From assembly GCA_029559155.1 (NCBI GenBank), contig JAKQCM010000216.1, forward strand, positions 1-37,271: a stretch of 37,271 nt of DNA, written 5' to 3'. Shown here piece by piece: positions 1-7,447 of the stretch (position 1 is its first letter; the number at the start of each line of letters is the position of its first letter). A program made the position numbers and the translations under genes. A model generated the notes under the pieces. It saw only the letters and a program-made list of their open reading frames with translations, had not been told where the DNA came from and searched no databases. The stretch is from Chloroflexota bacterium (GTDB lineage Bacteria; Chloroflexota; Anaerolineae; Promineifilales; Promineifilaceae).

Positions 1-181
1 CTGAGAGCCTGTGCTGAGGCCGCCGAAGCATCCTCCGAAGCATCCCATTTGCTTGAAATGACCGAGTGATAGGGATTCTTCGCTCCGAAGACTCCGCTCA
101 GAATGACCAGTTCATTACCTGATTGTTTTCTTAAAGACCAAAGAAACCCTTCGGGTCTTAGCGGGTTAGCAGGAATCCTGA
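1..181. repeat. Non-coding leader with short repeats upstream of moaB
   Basis: No gene is seen in this stretch. It holds a direct repeat of CCGAAGCATCC (23-33 and 35-45), a small hairpin CTTCG-CTC-CGAAG (78-90) nested inside an ATTCT/AGAAT pair (75-79 and 100-104), and a terminator-like AAGACC...GGTCTT dyad around 134-160. The second segment resembles short interspersed intergenic elements seen repeatedly in environmental bacterial genomes; that resemblance is from memory and was not searched. The last dyad probably ends transcription of a gene lying before the window. Confidence 0.4.
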
Positions 182-187
182 TAAAAT
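182..187 (+). promoter_or_regulatory. Candidate -10 element for moaB (possibly leaderless)
   Basis: TAAAAT lies exactly 6 nt before the ATG at 194, and no Shine-Dalgarno sequence is visible. The same spacing (TANAAT, 6 nt, ATG) recurs at the PAP2 gene. This would place the transcription start at or next to the start codon. No convincing -35 hexamer is visible 17 nt upstream, so the call is tentative. Confidence 0.35.
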
Positions 188-193
188 GTGGAC

Positions 194-742
194 ATGAGTG
201 AGCGTGACGCAGTCGAAAGTGGAAAATCGGCCAGCGTGGCTGAACATAAGGCGAAGGCGGCCGCGACCGGTCCGGTTCCAGTGGCGATTGTGACGGTGAG
301 TGACAGCCGCACGCCCGAGACGGATGTGAATGGGCAGTATTTGCGGGCAGCGATTACGGCCGTTGGACATGTGGTAGTCGATTATCGGTTGATAAAAGAT
401 GAGCCGGCAGAAGTAACGGCCGTACTCAACCAGCTCTCTTCCGGCCCGGCCCGCGTGATCCTCTTTAACGGCGGTACCGGCATTGCCCCCCGCGACACCA
501 CCTTCGATGTACTCGACCAAAAATTGGAAAAACGTATGCCCGGCTTTGGTGAATTGTTTCGCATGTTAAGCTGGGATGTTGTGGGCGCGGCGGCGATGTT
601 GTCCAGAGCGACCGCCGGCGTCTACCAAAACACCCTCATTTTCTCGACGCCAGGCTCGCCCAACGCGGTGAAACTGGCCTGGGAAAAATTAATCGCCCCC
701 GAATTGCAGCACATGGCCTGGGAAATGATCCGAAAATCGTGA
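194..742 (+). CDS. moaB: Molybdenum cofactor biosynthesis protein MoaB/Mog family
   Basis: Cytoplasmic enzyme of molybdenum cofactor synthesis; family members bind molybdopterin and adenylylate it before metal insertion, although MoaB proper is sometimes inactive. The MoCF_BD fold is shown by the start [10 protein letters not shown], the glycine-rich [12 protein letters not shown] loop, the GFGELFR segment, the [10 protein letters not shown] stretch and the [10 protein letters not shown] motif near the end. Length (182 aa) fits single-domain MoaB/Mog rather than MoeA. ATG 194 is preferred over an in-frame GTG at 188, because homologous sequence begins well downstream and a -10-like TAAAAT ends at 187. 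The first ~25 residues are a charged, Ala-rich extension. It is followed 43 nt later by sufE on the same strand, so the two are probably co-transcribed. MoaB and Mog cannot be separated from the sequence alone. Confidence 0.9.
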   Translation: MSERDAVESGKSASVAEHKAKAAATGPVPVAIVTVSDSRTPETDVNGQYLRAAITAVGHVVVDYRLIKDEPAEVTAVLNQLSSGPARVILFNGGTGIAPRDTTFDVLDQKLEKRMPGFGELFRMLSWDVVGAAAMLSRATAGVYQNTLIFSTPGSPNAVKLAWEKLIAPELQHMAWEMIRKS

Positions 743-785
743 TGCGGCTGGTTGATTGCCAAAAATCACCTGTTTATCGAACCCT

Positions 786-1205
786 ATGATGACCCCTGAA
801 GAAATTGTCGAAGATTTTGGCTGGTTGGAAACGTGGGATGACCGGTATGGTTATCTGGTTGATTTAGGTCGGCGGCTGTCGCCAATGCCTGCTCAGGATA
901 AGACCGACGAAACGCGCATCGAAGGCTGCCAGAGCGGCGTGTGGATTAAGATGCGCTATGCTGGCGCGCCGCCGACGCTGACGTTTGAGGGGGACAGCGA
1001 TTCGGCCATTGTTAAGGGGTTGGTGGCAATTGTGATCAGTCTGGTGAACGGCCGTTCTCCCCAAGCCATCCTGGACATGGACGTGCCCGCCTTTTTCAGC
1101 CAACTCAACCTGGAAAACCACCTCAGCCCCACCCGCAAAACCGGCCTCAACGAAATGATCAAGACGATTAAACAGCAAGCCGCCCTGCTCGTAGAACTGG
1201 AATAG
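786..1205 (+). CDS. sufE: Cysteine desulfuration protein SufE
   Basis: Sulfur-transfer protein that accepts persulfide sulfur from a SufS-type cysteine desulfurase and passes it to Fe-S assembly (or, in related systems, to other sulfur carriers). The acceptor cysteine is C48 within IEGCQSGVW, the family signature. The N-terminal helix (TPEEIVEDFGWLETWDDRYGYLVDLGRRL) and the domain length of ~139 aa match stand-alone SufE. An in-frame TTG at 756 would add ten residues, but SufE proteins normally begin close to the MTPEE segment, so ATG 786 (or 789) is chosen; no clear ribosome-binding site decides this. Neither sufS nor sufBCD is in the window. Its position after moaB may reflect supply of sulfur to cofactor synthesis, but that is inference. 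Confidence 0.9.
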   Translation: MMTPEEIVEDFGWLETWDDRYGYLVDLGRRLSPMPAQDKTDETRIEGCQSGVWIKMRYAGAPPTLTFEGDSDSAIVKGLVAIVISLVNGRSPQAILDMDVPAFFSQLNLENHLSPTRKTGLNEMIKTIKQQAALLVELE

Positions 1206-1213
1206 GCACCCTT

Positions 1214-1666
1214 ATGACCCCGGAATTAACCGCCATTTACAACTATTATCGTCTGAACGGTCACATCGCCTGCGCCGGGCAGCCCATTGCCGAAGAATTT
1301 GCCGCCATTAAAAAAGCCGGCTTCGAGGTGGTGATAAACCTGGCGACCACCGATTCGACCCAGGCGCTGCTCCATGAAGCAGCCATCACGGCGCAAAATG
1401 GCCTCGACTATGTGCACATCCCGGTCGTCTGGAACAGCCCCAAGCGCCCTGAATTTGACCGATTTTGCCAGACGATGCAAGCTCACGCCGGCCGCAAAAT
1501 TTTTGTCCACTGCATGGCCAATATGCGTGTTTCGGCATTCCTTTATCTTTACCAGCGCACCTTGGGTATTCTGGAAGAAGATGCCCGCCAGGTGCTGGAT
1601 GCTATCTGGCAGCCCAACCCCGTTTGGCAAGAGTTCATTGACGATGTGTTAGCCACGCTCGAATAG
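1214..1666 (+). CDS. Protein tyrosine phosphatase-like protein (DUF442-like)
   Basis: Small (150 aa) protein with the fold signature of dual-specificity/DUF442 phosphatases. The early AGQP segment (in HIACAGQPIAEEF), the KKAGFEVVINL strand, the acidic/aromatic middle and the P-loop candidate KIFVHCMANMRVSAF are visible. The presumed catalytic Cys and Arg are spaced C-x4-R, as in the DUF442/TIGR01244 group (HCxxGxR), rather than the classical C-x5-R, and the usual glycine of the loop is absent. Activity is therefore uncertain. It starts 8 nt after the sufE stop and ends before a terminator at 1840-1869, so it is the last gene of the moaB-sufE unit. The substrate is unknown. Confidence 0.65.
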   Translation: MTPELTAIYNYYRLNGHIACAGQPIAEEFAAIKKAGFEVVINLATTDSTQALLHEAAITAQNGLDYVHIPVVWNSPKRPEFDRFCQTMQAHAGRKIFVHCMANMRVSAFLYLYQRTLGILEEDARQVLDAIWQPNPVWQEFIDDVLATLE

Positions 1667-1839
1667 AACCACAGAGAAGACCTGACGTAACCGCTTAAAA
1701 ATTAAGTGTCGCAGATTTTTATTCGGGGAATTGATAGGCGCGGTGTCCTTACTGCGCTCTGGAAAATACGCGGCAAGGATACCGCGGCTACGAGGCAAAA
1801 ATTTCAAATAGGTTTTGTCAGACCGTTACCGATAATACA

Positions 1840-1869
1840 AAGAGCGCCAGGGAAACCTCTGGCGCTCTT
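1840..1869. terminator. Bidirectional terminator between convergent genes
   Basis: A perfect 11-bp stem (1840-1850 with 1859-1869), AAGAGCGCCAG / CTGGCGCTCTT, encloses an 8-nt loop. It is followed by GTTGTTT on the + strand, and by TTTGTATT when read on the - strand. It lies between the convergent phosphatase-like gene and rnj, as expected for a shared terminator. The rest of 1667-1923 shows no gene. Confidence 0.75.
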
Positions 1870-1923
1870 GTTGTTTCGTTTAGATTGATCGGCCGTCAGG
1901 CGATTGATTGTGGCTGTGTCTGG

Positions 1924-3555
1924 TTAGACGCGGACGATATTCGACAAAATGACCGGGCGAGATTGCGTTTTGTAGTAGAAAAAGTTTTGCAGTGTTTCGC
2001 GTACGGTGTCGTCGTGATTACGGCCGTTCCGCTTCAGCTGTATCTTCAACTCTTTCCGCGCCGCTTCCATCAACTCACCCGATGTATCCATGCGTAAGAA
2101 CCCACGGCTGATAATACTCGGTTCGCCGGCCAGCTTGTGTTTCTTGTCGACGGGCACGTAAACCACGACAAACCCATCCTGCGCCAGCCGTTCGCGGTCA
2201 CGCATCACCAGTTCGCCAATTTCACCAACCAACGAGCCATCCACATACACCGATTCGGCGGGAATGGAGCTTTCTTGCCACGCTTTTTCGCCATCTGTTA
2301 CCCAGGTGGAGCCATTGCGTAAGATAAACACATCCTCAGCGGCCATGCCATTGTCTTGCGCCAGGCGGGCGTGCAGGTGTTGATGGCGCGCTTCGCCATG
2401 CACCGGAATCAGGAAGCGCGGCTTCACCGTTTCCAGCATGATGCGCATATCTTCGCGGCTGCCGTGCCCGGAGACATGGACAGTCGCCAGCGGTCCGTAA
2501 ATCACGTTGGCGCCACGGGTGAACAGATTGTTCAACATGCGCCCTACGTCTTCCTCGTTGCCGGGGATGGTGCCGCCGGAGACGATGATCGTGTCCCCCT
2601 CGTGAACCTGAATCTGGCGGTGTTCGCCTTTGGCCATGCGGTTCAGCGCCGAGCGTGGCTCGCCTTGCGATCCGGTGGATAGGATGACCAGTTTGTTATC
2701 CGGCACATTGTCGGTGATGTCGACCAGGAGCTTTTTGGGCACTTTCAGATAGCCTAAATCGCGGGCCAGTTCGACGTTTTGTTGTAAGCTGCGGCCGGTG
2801 AGGGCTACTTTACGGCCGTATTTATCCGCCAGCCGCATGATTTCTTGCAAACGGGCCAGCACGGACGAGAACGTGGCAATGATGATCCGCGAATTGGTCG
2901 CTTCAGCGAACAGGCGGTCAAGCGTGTCGGCCACCAGTTGTTCGGTGGGTGTGCGGCCAGGGCGGTCGGCATTGGTGCTGTCGCCCATCATCGCCAGCAC
3001 ACCGTTGGGCGTAAGCTGGCGCAGGCGCTTGAAATCGGTTGTGCGACCGCCGGTGGGCGTTTCGTCCAATTTGTAGTCGCCGGTATGCACCACTGCTCCG
3101 ACGGGCGTGTCGATGACCAGCCCCACCGCCGCCGGAATGGAATGAGCGACAGCAAAAGGGCTGATGCGAAACGGCCCCAGGTGCAGGGTTTGTTTGTCGT
3201 CGATAACTTCTAACGTGGCGCGTTCGCGCACGTGGGCTTCTTCTAATTGGCGTTCCACCATGCCAATGGTGAGGGCAGTGCCGTAAATTGGGGCGTTAAC
3301 ACGCTCCAGCAAATAGGGCAAACCGCCGATGTGGTCCATGTGTCCATGCGTGAGGACAATACCGCGTAGAATATCCTGGTTTTCGACAACGTAGTCGAAT
3401 TGTGGCAGCACCAGGTCGATGCCATACATGTCGCTTTCGGGGAACATAACCCCGCAGTCGATGATAATTTGGTTACGGCCGTACTCCAGTAATGTCATGT
3501 TCTTACCAATTTCCCCCAGGCCGCCCAAGGGAATAATTTTCAAATTTTTCGTCAT
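1924..3555 (-). CDS. rnj: Ribonuclease J
   Basis: Metallo-beta-lactamase/beta-CASP nuclease with endo- and 5'-3' exonuclease activity in RNA maturation and decay. The zinc-binding HGHMDH motif is at residues 70-75. It is followed by the typical IDTPVGAVVHTGDYK and MGDSTN segments, the beta-CASP region (IIATFSSVLARLQEI, VILSTGSQGE), the PVHGEARHQHLHARLA stretch and the C-terminal dimerisation domain. At 543 aa it has full RNase J length (J1/J2 about 550). ATG 3555 gives the standard start MTKNLKIIPLGGLGEIGKNM. A purine-rich AAGGAAAG lies about 20 nt upstream, too far for a strong ribosome-binding site. It stands alone, convergent with the moaB unit and divergent from panB. Confidence 0.95.
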   Translation of the reverse strand: MTKNLKIIPLGGLGEIGKNMTLLEYGRNQIIIDCGVMFPESDMYGIDLVLPQFDYVVENQDILRGIVLTHGHMDHIGGLPYLLERVNAPIYGTALTIGMVERQLEEAHVRERATLEVIDDKQTLHLGPFRISPFAVAHSIPAAVGLVIDTPVGAVVHTGDYKLDETPTGGRTTDFKRLRQLTPNGVLAMMGDSTNADRPGRTPTEQLVADTLDRLFAEATNSRIIIATFSSVLARLQEIMRLADKYGRKVALTGRSLQQNVELARDLGYLKVPKKLLVDITDNVPDNKLVILSTGSQGEPRSALNRMAKGEHRQIQVHEGDTIIVSGGTIPGNEEDVGRMLNNLFTRGANVIYGPLATVHVSGHGSREDMRIMLETVKPRFLIPVHGEARHQHLHARLAQDNGMAAEDVFILRNGSTWVTDGEKAWQESSIPAESVYVDGSLVGEIGELVMRDRERLAQDGFVVVYVPVDKKHKLAGEPSIISRGFLRMDTSGELMEAARKELKIQLKRNGRNHDDTVRETLQNFFYYKTQSRPVILSNIVRV

Positions 3556-3970
3556 AATTTTGTAACTTCTGTTCTTTCCTTATCTTTGTTTATCGTTTTG
3601 CGGCGCGTCGATAGTGTGACGGCCGTTTGCCAATTTTTACCAGTATCAGGCGTCCAAAATGGGCCTGATCTGGCTGTGTTCATATCTAAATACCTTTGCG
3701 GAACATCTGTTGGGTGGAATCAACTCACGTTTGCGGAAGGCACATCTTTATACTGCATCGAGAGGGATAGTACCACAAATAGATTAAAATGGTATGAGCA
3801 GTTTTTGCCGGCCGTAAACAGATAACAGATCGCTGAAAGTCAGGTGAAGACAGACGACAATCTGATAGAATGTAAGGATTATTGATTGGTGTTGGCATGA
3901 CACCATTGCAAGTTTGCGAATGGTTGGGCCTGGATGCCTGACCGTTCGCCGGTGGATGATTGAGGCAAGC
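3556..3970. other. Divergent intergenic region between rnj and panB
   Basis: About 415 nt without a supportable gene. It must hold the promoters for rnj (-) and the pan operon (+). Visible items are one ACGGCCGT copy (about 3619), a 7-bp dyad ATCAGGC/GCCTGAT (3645-3651 and 3663-3669), and a possible -10 TAGAAT (3866-3871) about 100 nt before panB without a good -35. In-frame codons upstream of panB exist (TTG 3914), but the extra peptide does not resemble PanB. I recognise no riboswitch. Confidence 0.4.
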
Positions 3971-4849
3971 ATGAGCGCGCAAACAGAACAAGTGCGGCAA
4001 AAAGTAACGATTCCCGCTTTAGTAACGAAGAAACAACAGGGCAGCCCCATCACCATGTTGACGGCGTACGATTATTCGTCCGCGCTGCTGGTGGACAAGG
4101 CCGGCATCGACATCATCCTGGTGGGCGATTCGCTGGCGATGGTGATGATGGGGCTGGACAGCACCAACCCGGTGACGATGGAGGTGATGCTGCACCACGG
4201 CCGTATGGTGGCCCGTGGCGCAAAACAGGCTTTTCTGGTGGGTGATATGCCCTTCATGTCTTTTCAGGTCAGCGTGGAAGAGGCTGTGCGCAATGCTGGT
4301 CGCTTTTTACAAGAAGGCGGCATGGAGGCGGTGAAGCTGGAAGGCGGCCGGGCAATGGCCGACCGCGTGCAAGCCATCACCCAGGCTGGGATTCCGGTGA
4401 TGGGGCATATTGGCCTGACGCCGCAGTCGGTGAGCAGCCTGGGTGGGTATAAGGTGCAGGGGAAAACGGCCGTGGCCGCCTACACCCTGCTGCAAGACGC
4501 CCTCGCTCTGCAAGAAGCCGGTTGTTTTAGCCTGGTATTGGAAGCGGTGCCGGCGCCGGTCGCCGCCGAAATTTCACGGCGCTTGGATATTCCCACCCTC
4601 GGTATTGGCGCAGGCGCGGGCTGCGACGGGCAAGTGTTGGTTTACCATGATTTGCTTGGTCTGTTCGATAAATTTCAGCCCAAGTTTGTGAAGCAGTATG
4701 CCCATATCGGCGAACAGATTTTGCAGGCGCTGGGCCAGTATCGCCAGGAAGTGACCGAGAAAACGTTTCCCGCCGAAAGCCACACCTTTGCCATGCCGGA
4801 CGAAGAATTGGCCCAGTTTTTAATTCTGGTTGAGCAGGAAATCAATTGA
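3971..4849 (+). CDS. panB: 3-methyl-2-oxobutanoate hydroxymethyltransferase
   Basis: First enzyme of pantothenate synthesis: transfers a hydroxymethyl group from 5,10-methylene-THF to 2-oxoisovalerate, giving ketopantoate, in the cytoplasm. The family signature MLTAYDYSSALLVDKAG, the metal/substrate loop LVGDSLAMVMMG, the GDMPFMSF segment, GGYKVQGKT and the late GIGAGAGCDGQVLV are present in order. Length is 292 aa from ATG 3971, close to the usual 260-290. The upstream in-frame TTG at 3914 is rejected because its extra residues do not fit the family. It is the first of four pan genes; a hairpin at 4858-4886 separates it from panE. Confidence 0.95.
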   Translation: MSAQTEQVRQKVTIPALVTKKQQGSPITMLTAYDYSSALLVDKAGIDIILVGDSLAMVMMGLDSTNPVTMEVMLHHGRMVARGAKQAFLVGDMPFMSFQVSVEEAVRNAGRFLQEGGMEAVKLEGGRAMADRVQAITQAGIPVMGHIGLTPQSVSSLGGYKVQGKTAVAAYTLLQDALALQEAGCFSLVLEAVPAPVAAEISRRLDIPTLGIGAGAGCDGQVLVYHDLLGLFDKFQPKFVKQYAHIGEQILQALGQYRQEVTEKTFPAESHTFAMPDEELAQFLILVEQEIN

Positions 4850-4857
4850 ATGATGCG

Positions 4858-4886
4858 TGATGCGTGACCGGGGTCTTCACGCATCA
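4858..4886 (+). repeat. Hairpin between panB and panE
   Basis: TGATGCGTGA (4858-4867) pairs perfectly with TCACGCATCA (4877-4886) across a 9-nt loop. The left arm partly duplicates itself (4851-4860). No T-run follows, and the panE ribosome-binding site begins about 10 nt later, so it may set transcript stability or partial termination inside the operon rather than end it. Its role is not known. Confidence 0.6.
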
Positions 4887-4906
4887 CGTATCAATTTAGG
4901 AGAAAT

Positions 4907-5884
4907 ATGCTGCGTATAGGCATTATCGGCACAGGGGCGCTGGCCTCGTTGATGGCGCTGCGGCTGGCGGAGCAGGCCGACGTGGCCATGGTGGGTTCCT
5001 GGCCGGAGCAGTTGGACGCGATTGAAGCGGCTGGGCTGACGCTGGTAGAGGCGGACGGCCGTTCCCACACCCACTCGCTTACCGCCACCGACGAACCACT
5101 TTTGCTGCCGCCGGTAGACGTGGCGCTGGTGCTGGTAAAGAGTTATCAGACGGCAACGGCCGTGCGCCGCCTGCGCACCCTGGTAAATACCGACACCCTC
5201 ATCGTGACACTGCAAAATGGGCTGGGCAACTGGGAGATTTTGGCCCAGGCCTACGGCGCGTGGCGCGTGGTGCAGGGCGTCACCTCGCTGGGGGCGACAA
5301 TGGTGCGCCCCGGCGTGGTGCGCGCCGCCGGCGATGGTCCCATCAGCCTGGCGTTGGCCGCGTCTAATTTGTTTTATGATCCGTTGGTGACTTGCCTGCG
5401 GGCGGCCGGGTTTACGGTGGAACTTGCCCGTGATGTGCAGGGGTTGGTGTGGGGCAAGCTGGCAGTGAATGCGGCGATCAATCCGCTGACGGCCGTGCTC
5501 CAGGTGCGTAATGGCGTTTTGGCCGAAGAAGAAGCGCTTAAACAGGTGATGATGGCCGCAGCGCGGGAAACGGCCGTGGTTGCTGCCGCGCAAGGCATTC
5601 AGCTGCCCTATCCCGACGCTGCCCAACGCGCCCTGGCCGTGGCCCAGGCCACAGCGCAAAACCATTCCTCCATGCTGCAAGACATATGGCGCGGCGGACA
5701 GACGGAAATTGAGGCTATCTGCGGCGCGATTATCAAGGCCGGGCAGCGCGTTGGCGTGCCAACGGCCGTTAACGCCCACCTTTACCACTGGGTCAAAACA
5801 GTGGAAGCCGGTCAGCCGATTACCGATTGGCGGATTGGAGTGGGGGGAACGGCCGTGGACCTGGAAGGTTTTAGGGAAGAGTAG
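4907..5884 (+). CDS. panE: 2-dehydropantoate 2-reductase (ketopantoate reductase)
   Basis: NADPH-dependent reduction of ketopantoate to pantoate, second step of pantothenate synthesis. The N-terminal Rossmann start RIGIIGTGALASLMAL has the dinucleotide-binding glycines. The central VTLQNGLGN and VTSLGA segments and the catalytic-lysine region GKLAVNAAINPLTAVL follow, then the C-terminal SSMLQDIWRGGQTEIEAI motif typical of PanE/ApbA. At 325 aa it is of normal length. The start is fixed by a strong TTAGGAGAAAT site just before ATG 4907. It lies between panB and panC; including the reductase in the same operon is less common than the panB-panC-panD grouping. Confidence 0.94.
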   Translation: MLRIGIIGTGALASLMALRLAEQADVAMVGSWPEQLDAIEAAGLTLVEADGRSHTHSLTATDEPLLLPPVDVALVLVKSYQTATAVRRLRTLVNTDTLIVTLQNGLGNWEILAQAYGAWRVVQGVTSLGATMVRPGVVRAAGDGPISLALAASNLFYDPLVTCLRAAGFTVELARDVQGLVWGKLAVNAAINPLTAVLQVRNGVLAEEEALKQVMMAAARETAVVAAAQGIQLPYPDAAQRALAVAQATAQNHSSMLQDIWRGGQTEIEAICGAIIKAGQRVGVPTAVNAHLYHWVKTVEAGQPITDWRIGVGGTAVDLEGFREE

Positions 5885-5890
5885 AGTTAG

Positions 5891-5981
5891 TGATTGGAGA
5901 CTGGAGATTGGAGATTGGAGATTGGAGGTTGGAGGTTGGTGCGCTGCCAATCTCTAATCTCCCATCTCCCATCTCCACTCC
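5891..5981 (+). repeat. Heptamer array and its inverse complement between panE and panC
   Basis: Seven tandem heptamers close to AGATTGG run from 5891 to 5939, with variants TGATTGG, AGACTGG and AGGTTGG. After a short GC spacer, at least four heptamers of the opposite sense (CCAATCT, CTAATCT, CCCATCT, CCCATCT; 5947-5974) follow, trailing into a degenerate copy up to 5981. The two halves can pair as one long imperfect hairpin that ends about 10 nt before the panC ribosome-binding site. It resembles the short tandem heptanucleotide repeats known from cyanobacteria. Confidence 0.8.
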
Positions 5982-5992
5982 CATAGAAGGAA

Positions 5993-6844
5993 ATGATGAA
6001 AGTAACCAACAACATTCAAGACATACGCCATATGCGCTGGCAGCAGCCGGCGGCGACGTGGGGACTGGTTCCCACAATGGGCTTTTTGCACGAAGGGCAT
6101 ATTTCCCTGGTACGGCGGGCGAGGGCGGAAAACGATTTTGTCGCGGCCACGATTTACGTGAACCCGACGCAGTTTGCGCCCACCGAAGACCTGAGTACGT
6201 ACCCGCGTGATCTGCCCCATGACCTGGCTTTGCTGGAAGCGGCCGGGGCGGACCTGGTTTTTACACCCGACGACAGTATCATGTATCCGGCCGGTTTTCA
6301 GACGTATGTGACGGTTGAGGAAGTGACGCGGGTGTTGGAAGGGGCGTCGCGCCCGACCCATTTTCGCGGCGTGACGACGATTGTGGCCAAGCTGTTTAAC
6401 CTCATCCAGCCGACACGGGCTTATTTTGGGCAAAAGGATTACCAGCAAACGGCCGTTCTGCGCCAAATGGTGACCGATCTCAACTTCAACCTGGACATGA
6501 TCATCTGCCCGACGGTGCGTGAGGCGGATGGGCTGGCCATGAGTTCGCGCAATAAATATCTGGACCCGGCGCAGCGGGCGGGGGCCACTGTGCTCTCGCG
6601 CACGTTGGCGGCGGGCGTGGCGGCGCTGCAAGCCGGCGAGCGCGATGCGAACCGCCTGCGGGCCATGATGCAGGCGATGATCGCCGCCGAACCGCTGGCC
6701 CGCCTGGATTACATCAGCGTGGCGCATCCACGCACGCTGGCGGAGTTGGTTGAGGTGGCGGATGAAGCTGTGTTGTCGACGGCCGTTTTCTTCCACCGCA
6801 CCCGCCTGATTGATAATATGCTCTGGCAAGAAAGCCAGAGCTAG
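5993..6844 (+). CDS. panC: Pantothenate synthetase (pantoate--beta-alanine ligase)
   Basis: ATP-dependent ligase that joins pantoate and beta-alanine through a pantoyl-adenylate. Nucleotidyltransferase motifs are clear: PTMGFLHEGH with the HxGH-type motif at residues 33-36, the IYVNPTQF and YPRDL segments, FGQKDYQQ, and the KMSKS-like MSSRNKYL. Length of 283 aa is typical. The start is ATG 5993 or the adjacent ATG 5996, behind GAAGGAAATG. It is third in the operon, after the inverted heptamer array and 27 nt before panD. Confidence 0.96.
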   Translation: MMKVTNNIQDIRHMRWQQPAATWGLVPTMGFLHEGHISLVRRARAENDFVAATIYVNPTQFAPTEDLSTYPRDLPHDLALLEAAGADLVFTPDDSIMYPAGFQTYVTVEEVTRVLEGASRPTHFRGVTTIVAKLFNLIQPTRAYFGQKDYQQTAVLRQMVTDLNFNLDMIICPTVREADGLAMSSRNKYLDPAQRAGATVLSRTLAAGVAALQAGERDANRLRAMMQAMIAAEPLARLDYISVAHPRTLAELVEVADEAVLSTAVFFHRTRLIDNMLWQESQS

Positions 6845-6871
6845 CTCTTGCTCAAGGAGAATGACACACCC

Positions 6872-7216
6872 ATGCGTTGGGTATTACACGCTAAAATTCA
6901 TAAAGCCACCGTTACCGAGGCCAATCTCGATTACGTCGGCAGTATTACAATCGACGAAGCCCTGCTGGAGAAAACTGGTCTGTGGGTGGGTGAGCGTGTG
7001 CAGGTGGTAGACAATACCAACGGCGCGCGCCTGGAAACCTACATTATCAAGGGCGAGCGCGACTCCGGCGTGATTTGCATGAATGGCGCGGCGGCGCATC
7101 TCATTCACGCCGGGGACGAAATTATCATCATGGGCTACGAGCTGTCTGACGCCCCTGTCCTCAACCCCAAAGCCATTTTGGTCGATAAACAAAATAAGTT
7201 CGTGCGTTATTTGTGA
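6872..7216 (+). CDS. panD: Aspartate 1-decarboxylase proenzyme
   Basis: Pyruvoyl-dependent enzyme that converts aspartate to beta-alanine, supplying PanC. The proenzyme cleaves itself before Ser24 (YVG|SITID), giving a small beta chain and a pyruvoyl-bearing alpha chain. KIHKATVTEANLDY, NGARLETYI and GAAAHLIHAGDEIIIM are family motifs. The start is taken at ATG 6872 (114 aa, normal size), because the in-frame TTG at 6848 would add residues not found in the family; AAGGAG (6854-6859) lies 12 nt upstream, somewhat distant. It is the last gene of panBECD, followed at once by a hairpin. Confidence 0.95.
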   Translation: MRWVLHAKIHKATVTEANLDYVGSITIDEALLEKTGLWVGERVQVVDNTNGARLETYIIKGERDSGVICMNGAAAHLIHAGDEIIIMGYELSDAPVLNPKAILVDKQNKFVRYL

Positions 7217-7223
7217 AAGCGTG

Positions 7224-7253
7224 TCAGTCGCCCTGGATAAACAGGGCGACTGA
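7224..7253. terminator. Hairpin ending the pan operon
   Basis: A perfect 12-bp stem TCAGTCGCCCTG/CAGGGCGACTGA (7224-7235 and 7242-7253) with a 6-nt loop lies 7 nt after the panD stop. No strong T-run follows, so termination may be incomplete or may mainly protect the 3' end. It sits between convergent units; the rest of 7254-7447 shows nothing recognisable. Confidence 0.65.
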
Positions 7254-7447
7254 TAGCCCACCAAATGAAATGAAAGGGCGTAAAACAGCATTTCCACCGG
7301 CATCATCCATTGGCTGAATCGCTCTGGCGGCGTGACGCCATCCCATAGATCGATCCATTTTTAGAAGATGCACGCTTGTTTCTGGGCAGGCCTTGGCGCG
7401 CTGTGAGTGTTGGGCACTGGCCAATAAGAGTGCGGAGCGATGGCTAC

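Noticed and set aside
1706-1888. Small + strand frame after the phosphatase-like gene
   Set aside because: It runs through the terminator hairpin and lacks a ribosome-binding site and any recognisable motif.
3872-3970. Riboswitch or T-box leader before panB
   Set aside because: No conserved motif or strong stacked hairpins could be recognised by eye in the leader.
3725-4056. Small - strand frames in the rnj-panB gap
   Set aside because: They overlap the panB start and show no ribosome-binding site or recognisable composition.
4877-5950. Long open frame of 357 codons antisense to panE
   Set aside because: Low-complexity His/Arg/Gly-rich translation typical of the shadow of a GC-rich gene; panE is clearly the real gene.
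5954-6829. Open frame of 291 codons antisense to panC
   Set aside because: Shadow of panC; the translation has no recognisable domain and starts in the heptamer array.
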